DNA of 12,365 nt from NCBI GenBank assembly GCA_031265595.1, contig JAISCM010000262.1, forward strand, positions 1 through 12,365, in the 5' to 3' direction. The position numbers and the translations under genes are program-made. The notes below the pieces were generated by a model. It was not told where the DNA came from and did no database searches. It worked only from the letters and a program-made list of their open reading frames with translations. The stretch comes from Tannerellaceae bacterium. GTDB taxonomy: Bacteria > Bacteroidota > Bacteroidia > Bacteroidales > Tannerellaceae. Positions 7,958 through 12,365 of this stretch are shown here, in pieces. Every line of letters starts with the position of its first letter. Position 1 is the stretch's first letter.

Positions 7958-8839
7958 ATGGTAAGGAAATGTATACTTATAGTAATGGCAACAAGCGCGA
8001 TGATCAGCCTCTGTAAAGCCCAGGCCGACCCCATTTTACTATTCCCCAAAGGGGCTCCCGGAGAAACAATCAGCCTGATAGAAAAAGCCGATACCGACGG
8101 CGGTGAAACAGGCGGTGAACCTGTCCTCCGTATCTCAAACGTTAGCGAGCCTACCATCACCATCTACGATGCACCCGACGAAATAGCCTCCGGAGCCGCC
8201 ATGATCGTCTGCCCCGGTGGAGGATACAACATATTAGCCTACGACCTGGAAGGCGATGAGGTTTGTGAATGGCTCAACAGTCTGGGCATAACCGCCGTCC
8301 TCTTGAAATATCGTATCCCCAGAAGAGAGGGACTTCAGAAGCACGAAGCCCCTCTCCAAGACGTACAGCGCGCCCTCGGATACGTAAGAGCACACGCAGA
8401 CGAACTCAATATTGATCCCACACGCATAGGCGTCATGGGTTTCTCGGCCGGAGCCCACCTCGCAGCCGTACTAAGCAACAACTATAAACAACGCACCTAT
8501 CCCAAAACAGATGCCACCGACAACATAAGCTGTCGTCCCGACTTCTGCCTCCTCGTATATCCCGCCTATCTCGACGCCCCCAATTTCCAGGTAGCTCCCG
8601 AACTCAAAGTAACCTCTGATACACCCCCCACAATGCTCATACAAACACAAGACGATAAGTCATACATCAACAGCAGTCTTTTCTACTACCACGCATTAAA
8701 AGAAGCAGGAGTCCCCGCATGGATGCACCTCTACAGTAAAGGAGGACACGGATACGGCCTCCGCGACACAAACGCCGCAGTCAACGAATGGCCCGACAGA
8801 GCCGAAGACTGGTTCAGAGAAACAGGAATCATAGAATAA
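7958..8839 (+). CDS. Secreted alpha/beta hydrolase, carbohydrate-esterase type
   Basis: A 293-residue enzyme with a signal peptide (cleavage probably after KAQA, about residue 23; the preceding Cys is not in a good lipobox). The oxyanion-hole segment is CPGGGY (85-90), which replaces the HGGG of related Aes-type esterases. The nucleophile elbow is GFSAG (161-165, Ser163). The acid is probably Asp233 in QTQDDKSY and the base His264 in GGHGYG, which completes the catalytic triad in family order. Relatives in Bacteroidetes are annotated as acetylxylan esterase-like or endo-xylanase-associated hydrolases and remove acetyl or feruloyl groups from plant polysaccharides. The exact substrate cannot be read from the sequence. 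The HAD gene starts 34 bp after its stop, so they are probably co-transcribed. Codons mostly end in C, more so than in neighbouring genes. Confidence 0.88.
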   Translation: MVRKCILIVMATSAMISLCKAQADPILLFPKGAPGETISLIEKADTDGGETGGEPVLRISNVSEPTITIYDAPDEIASGAAMIVCPGGGYNILAYDLEGDEVCEWLNSLGITAVLLKYRIPRREGLQKHEAPLQDVQRALGYVRAHADELNIDPTRIGVMGFSAGAHLAAVLSNNYKQRTYPKTDATDNISCRPDFCLLVYPAYLDAPNFQVAPELKVTSDTPPTMLIQTQDDKSYINSSLFYYHALKEAGVPAWMHLYSKGGHGYGLRDTNAAVNEWPDRAEDWFRETGIIE

Positions 8840-8873
8840 ATACCCCATCATATATAACGCTAAAAAACAACAA

Positions 8874-9506
8874 ATGAATAAGATATTATTTGATTTCGAC
8901 GGTGTTTTAGTAGATACAGAGCCTATTTACGACATCTTCTGGAACGAAGCAGGCCAACGGCATGCCGTTGGCATAAACAATTTTGCCCAAGTAATAAAAG
9001 GTACCACACTGCCAGACATCATTGCCACCCATTTTAACAACCGCACTGAAGAAGAGAAGCAAACTATCATACGCGAATCAACAGCCTATGAAAAGACCAT
9101 GCCCCTCCCCCCCATGCCCGGCTCCATGGAGTTCCTGAAGATGTTGAAAAGACATAACGTCACAATAGGCCTGGTAACAAGTTCAGACACGGAGAAGATA
9201 GAACGGGCGATCGCACTCTATCAATTAGATGATATCTTCAGCACGATCGTCACTTCCGACAGAATAACGAAAGGTAAGCCGGATCCGATGTGCTACCTCT
9301 TAGCCGCCTCCGATTTAAACGTATCCCCCGCCGAATGTCTGGTCTTTGAAGATTCGTTTGCCGGAATAGAGGCCGCGACAAAGGCAGGGATGCGGGTCAT
9401 CGCCCTTAGTACCACTAACCCTGCCCAATCGTTGCAGGATAAGGCATACAAAGTCATCCCCGATTTTAAGGGGATCACCTTCGAACAATTCCTTCAATGG
9501 CAATAA
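8874..9506 (+). CDS. HAD-family phosphatase / beta-phosphoglucomutase-like
   Basis: A 210-residue cytoplasmic enzyme of HAD subfamily IA. Motif I is DFDGVLVDTE (7-16), with Asp7 the nucleophile and Asp9 the general acid/base. A helical cap of about residues 17-85 follows. Motif II is VTSS (101-104), motif III Lys135 in KGKPDP, and motif IV FEDSFAGIEAA with Asp160. The motif I sequence, the cap position and KGKPDP are those of phosphosugar phosphatases and beta-phosphoglucomutases; the sequence alone does not separate the two. It sits 34 bp behind the esterase gene and converges on metH with only 14 bp between stops, with no visible terminator hairpin. A perfect 20-bp palindrome lies in codons 27-33. 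Confidence 0.9.
   Translation: MNKILFDFDGVLVDTEPIYDIFWNEAGQRHAVGINNFAQVIKGTTLPDIIATHFNNRTEEEKQTIIRESTAYEKTMPLPPMPGSMEFLKMLKRHNVTIGLVTSSDTEKIERAIALYQLDDIFSTIVTSDRITKGKPDPMCYLLAASDLNVSPAECLVFEDSFAGIEAATKAGMRVIALSTTNPAQSLQDKAYKVIPDFKGITFEQFLQWQ
8953..8972. repeat. Perfect 20-bp palindrome inside the HAD gene
   Basis: The 20 bases starting GCCAACGGCA are identical to their own reverse complement, with no loop. They encode part of the cap (around AGQRHAVG) without adding residues relative to the expected HAD-IA cap length. It could be a dimeric protein-binding site or chance. Confidence 0.6.
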
Positions 9507-9520
9507 ACAGGCGATATGTT

Positions 9521-12365
9521 CTACCGGATGTTCTTATTCAGGAAACGGGTCAGTTCCTTCTTATCCAGATTTCTTCTTAGCGCATAATCCGTTAATTGTT
9601 CGTCGTCTATTTCGCCAATCATAAAATAAGAAGAATCGGGATGCGACAGATACAGTCCGCTTACTGAAGCCGTTGGATACATGGCTCCATTCTCTGTTAA
9701 ACTGACACCTATTTGTGAGAACTGAAGCAATTTATCCAGTTCGGCATTCAGCAGTTGGTCGGGCAAAGACGGATAGCCTATGGCTGGGCGTATGCCCCGG
9801 TATTTCGCCTTAAACAGATCGGTCAGGCTAAACGATTCATTCGGGGCGTATCCCCAATATTCGCGACGTACTTTTTCGTGAAGGTATTCGGCTGTAGCTT
9901 CCGCCAACCGGTCGGTCAGGCTTTGTAGCAGCATGGAAGAATATGTATCTCCTTCTTCTTCGTATTTAGTACGGAGATAGTCCATGCCGGCGCCGGCTGT
10001 TACAACAAACGCTCCGATATAATCGGTCCGTCCCGTTGAAGCAGGCAGTATATAGTCTGCCAACGATTTATAGATATTGTCTTTATTTTTCTTCTGTTGG
10101 CGAAGTACGGGGATACGCAGACCATTTTTGAATACAATTGTATCCTCTTCACTATTTACCGGATAAAAGCAATAGATGGCTTTACAGTATTCGGCATTCA
10201 TTCCGACAAGACGGTCCAACAACCGATTGGCGTCTTTGTAGAGTTGCATCGCTTCGGATGCTTTCTCCCTGTCTTCTTTCGGGAAACCGGCCAGCCAGTT
10301 TGCCTGGCAAGAGTCACAACCGTCTATCCCTGCAATTTCGGAAAAGCGTCCGGACAATTTCCAGGCCGAGAAAAAGAATATCCAATTGATATAAGGGCGT
10401 ATTTCTTCAATAGGGATATAGGGGATAAGCTGTAATCCTTCCTGTACCGGCTTTTCGGGTTGATAACCTGCCCAATCTATTTTTGCCGCATACTTCCTTG
10501 CTTCCCGAAGAGGCGTCAGTACCTCTTTCTTTTCTTCCAAAGAAAGGCGAAGCGCTTCATATTCTCTTTCCAATTGTTCCAGATAGGCCTGACGGGTAGC
10601 CGGGTTTAATAACTTAGCGGCTATAATGGGATTCTGCGAAGCATCCGTAACATGAATCACCGGATAATCATAATGAGGCGCTATTTTCACGGCCGTATGC
10701 AGTTTCGACGTAGTAGCTCCGCCTACCATAATCGGTATAGTCAGCCCTGCCTTTTGCATCTCATCCGCCACATGTACCATTTCTTCCAAAGACGGAGTAA
10801 TAAGCCCTGAAAGACAAACCAGATCCGGCTTTTCTTCCATAGCTTTCTTCACAATCACATCAGCGGGAACCATTACGCCTAAGTCGATCACCTCATAATT
10901 ATTACATGACAATACGATAGAAACGATGTTTTTACCAATATCATGCACATCGCCCTTTACGGTGGCGAAGATAACCTTTCCGGCTTTCTTCGATCCCGCT
11001 TCCGCTTTCTCCGCTTCAATAGCCGGTTGAAGGATCGCTACCGCCTTCTTCATTGTCCGGGCTGTCTTCACTACTTGCGGCAAGAACATTTTTCCGGCCC
11101 CGAATAACTCTCCTACCTTATTCATTCCGTCCATTAACGGCCCGTCAATAATATCAACCGCCCGCGGATACTGTTTCAGCGCTTCAACTAAATCTTCTTC
11201 CAGATAATCCCCAATACCTTTCATCAAGGCATACTCCAAGCGTTCGGAAACACCCCCCACCCCCCTGAAGGGGGGGGAGATAGAATCGTCCCTATTATCC
11301 CCCCCTTCAGGGGGGTGGGGGGACGGATGATTTTCTGCATACTCAATTAACTCCTCAGCGGCTTCAGGGCGACGGTACAGGATCACGTCTTCGAGCAGTT
11401 CACGGAATACCGGCTCTATATCTTCATATAAAACAGATGTAGAGGGATTGACTATTCCCATATCCAATCCTTTTCCTATGGCATGATAAAGAAAGACGGA
11501 ATGCATGGCTTCCCTTATATAATTATTACCCCGGAATGAAAAGGAGAGATTACTGATACCTCCACTCACTTTAGCTCCCGGCAAATGCTGCTTTATCCAT
11601 TCGGTAGAATGGATAAAATCGAGGCCATACCGGTTGTGCTCTTCTATACCGGTTGAAATCGCCAGTACATTCGGGTCGAAAATAATATCCTGCGGATCAA
11701 ATCCGGCTTTATCCGTTAATAAGTAGTAGGCCCGTTTACAGACTTCAATTTTACGTTCAAACACATCAGCCTGTCCTTTTTCATCGAAGGCCATTACAAC
11801 AACGGCAGCTCCCAGTTGTTTTACACGGGCAGCATGGTTCAGGAATGTTTCTTCGCCTTCTTTAAGGCTGATTGAGTTTACGATGCTCTTTCCCTGTACA
11901 CACATTAACGCATTTTCTATGACGTCCCATTTAGACGAATCGATCATAACAGGTACACGCGCTATATCAGGTTCCGAAGCAATCAGGTTAAGAAATACGG
12001 TTACCTCTTTCACTGCGTCCAACATACCGTCGTCCATATTGATGTCTATCACCTGGGCGCCGTCTTCCACCTGATTACGGGCTATTCTGAGCGCATCCTC
12101 ATAATTGCCTTCCTTTATCAAACGGAGGAATTTCCGTGAACCTGCCACATTGCAGCGTTCGCCGATATTAATGAAATTATTTTCAGGTTTAACCTCCAGC
12201 AGTTCCAGTCCCGACAACCATAGCGACGCTGGTTTTGGTGCGGGCATATGCGGCTTCACTCCTTTTACAAGCGATACGTATTGAGCGATATGGTCGGGCG
12301 TTGTACCGCAGCAACCGCCGAGGATATTAACCAAGCCTTCTTCTATAAAAGGTTTTATATGCCGG
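9521..12365 (-). CDS. metH: Cobalamin-dependent methionine synthase, N-terminus missing
   Basis: MetH (EC 2.1.1.13) transfers a methyl group from methyltetrahydrofolate through cobalamin to homocysteine. The reading frame is open to the right edge; about 948 residues are present and roughly 300 N-terminal ones, most of the homocysteine domain, lie outside. Visible domains, numbered from the edge: end of the homocysteine domain with zinc ligands in GGCCGTTP (about 16-23); pterin-binding domain (about 45-320, starting [15 protein letters not shown]); the helical cap with RLEYALMKG and [23 protein letters not shown]; the B12 domain with DVHDIGKN, whose His at 10943-10945 is the cobalt ligand (E. 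coli His759), plus SGLITPS; and the reactivation domain with [11 protein letters not shown] for S-adenosylmethionine (around 859). The stop is TAG at 9521-9523. A palindromic insert at 11253-11322 lies in frame in the linker before the cap. No other lesion is seen, so it should be functional. Confidence 0.96.
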   Translation of the reverse strand, partial: RHIKPFIEEGLVNILGGCCGTTPDHIAQYVSLVKGVKPHMPAPKPASLWLSGLELLEVKPENNFINIGERCNVAGSRKFLRLIKEGNYEDALRIARNQVEDGAQVIDINMDDGMLDAVKEVTVFLNLIASEPDIARVPVMIDSSKWDVIENALMCVQGKSIVNSISLKEGEETFLNHAARVKQLGAAVVVMAFDEKGQADVFERKIEVCKRAYYLLTDKAGFDPQDIIFDPNVLAISTGIEEHNRYGLDFIHSTEWIKQHLPGAKVSGGISNLSFSFRGNNYIREAMHSVFLYHAIGKGLDMGIVNPSTSVLYEDIEPVFRELLEDVILYRRPEAAEELIEYAENHPSPHPPEGGDNRDDSISPPFRGVGGVSERLEYALMKGIGDYLEEDLVEALKQYPRAVDIIDGPLMDGMNKVGELFGAGKMFLPQVVKTARTMKKAVAILQPAIEAEKAEAGSKKAGKVIFATVKGDVHDIGKNIVSIVLSCNNYEVIDLGVMVPADVIVKKAMEEKPDLVCLSGLITPSLEEMVHVADEMQKAGLTIPIMVGGATTSKLHTAVKIAPHYDYPVIHVTDASQNPIIAAKLLNPATRQAYLEQLEREYEALRLSLEEKKEVLTPLREARKYAAKIDWAGYQPEKPVQEGLQLIPYIPIEEIRPYINWIFFFSAWKLSGRFSEIAGIDGCDSCQANWLAGFPKEDREKASEAMQLYKDANRLLDRLVGMNAEYCKAIYCFYPVNSEEDTIVFKNGLRIPVLRQQKKNKDNIYKSLADYILPASTGRTDYIGAFVVTAGAGMDYLRTKYEEEGDTYSSMLLQSLTDRLAEATAEYLHEKVRREYWGYAPNESFSLTDLFKAKYRGIRPAIGYPSLPDQLLNAELDKLLQFSQIGVSLTENGAMYPTASVSGLYLSHPDSSYFMIGEIDDEQLTDYALRRNLDKKELTRFLNKNIR
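11253..11322. repeat. 70-bp inverted-repeat element in frame within metH
   Basis: Two perfect 24-bp arms (11253-11276 and 11299-11322), each built of C6-A-C6-T-GAA-G7 or its complement, flank a 22-bp centre (11277-11298). Within each arm C6 and G7 can also pair around TGAA, so one long hairpin or two small ones can form. The arms also hold G runs able to form quadruplexes. In the metH frame it encodes a Pro-rich part (HPPEGG), an acidic centre, and an SPPFRGVGG part. No target-site duplication is evident at its edges. It resembles palindromic elements that insert into coding genes, such as those known in Rickettsia, but I cannot name it. Confidence 0.85.

Noticed and set aside
10097..10435. 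Plus-strand frames opposite metH
   Set aside because: Shadows of the conserved MetH reactivation domain.
11253..11322. The metH inverted repeat as a transcription terminator
   Set aside because: It lies in the middle of an intact reading frame and has no T run after the stem on either strand.

Overview
The window looks like chromosomal DNA from a Bacteroidales bacterium, probably Bacteroides or Parabacteroides. The evidence is moderate GC with AT-rich intergenic gaps, start codons without clear Shine-Dalgarno sequences, a good match to the Bacteroidetes -7 promoter motif (TAnnTTTG), several lipoproteins, and a TPR/membrane/coiled-coil protein of a kind common in that group. The genus is inferred. 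I see no tRNA, rRNA, CRISPR array or complete insertion sequence.

Layout. (1) 1-1476, minus strand: the N-terminal 492 codons of a TPR-transmembrane-coiled-coil protein that runs off the left edge. (2) 1477-1801: an intergenic gap holding a 55-codon open segment without a start codon (1559-1726, minus), probably a gene remnant. (3) 1802-5527, plus strand: a two-gene unit with a 959-residue ABCG-type ABC transporter, carrying extra N-terminal modules and a large loop before its last membrane helix, and an uncharacterised lipoprotein. It ends at a hairpin terminator (5551-5583) shared with the convergent gene. (4) 5591-6385, minus: an M48-family zinc metalloprotease lipoprotein. (5) 6568-9506, plus: an alginate-export-family outer-membrane beta-barrel, a secreted alpha/beta hydrolase of the carbohydrate-esterase type, and a HAD phosphatase/phosphomutase-like enzyme. 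The last two are close together, behind a good candidate promoter at 7869-7876. (6) 9521-12365, minus: metH, cobalamin-dependent methionine synthase, lacking its N-terminal part at the right edge.

How the genes may work together. The transporter and lipoprotein probably form one envelope export or remodelling system, which fits the 27-bp gap between them. The porin, esterase and HAD enzyme could be a small uptake and processing set for an acylated sugar or sugar-derived compound, but only the esterase-HAD pair is tightly spaced. MetH is a housekeeping enzyme.

The most unusual signal is inside metH: a 70-bp perfect inverted repeat (24-bp arms of C and G runs, 22-bp centre) at 11253-11322. It is read in frame as a Pro/Gly-rich segment, at the inter-domain linker just before the cobalamin-module cap. 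It looks like a palindromic element inserted in a coding gene without breaking it.
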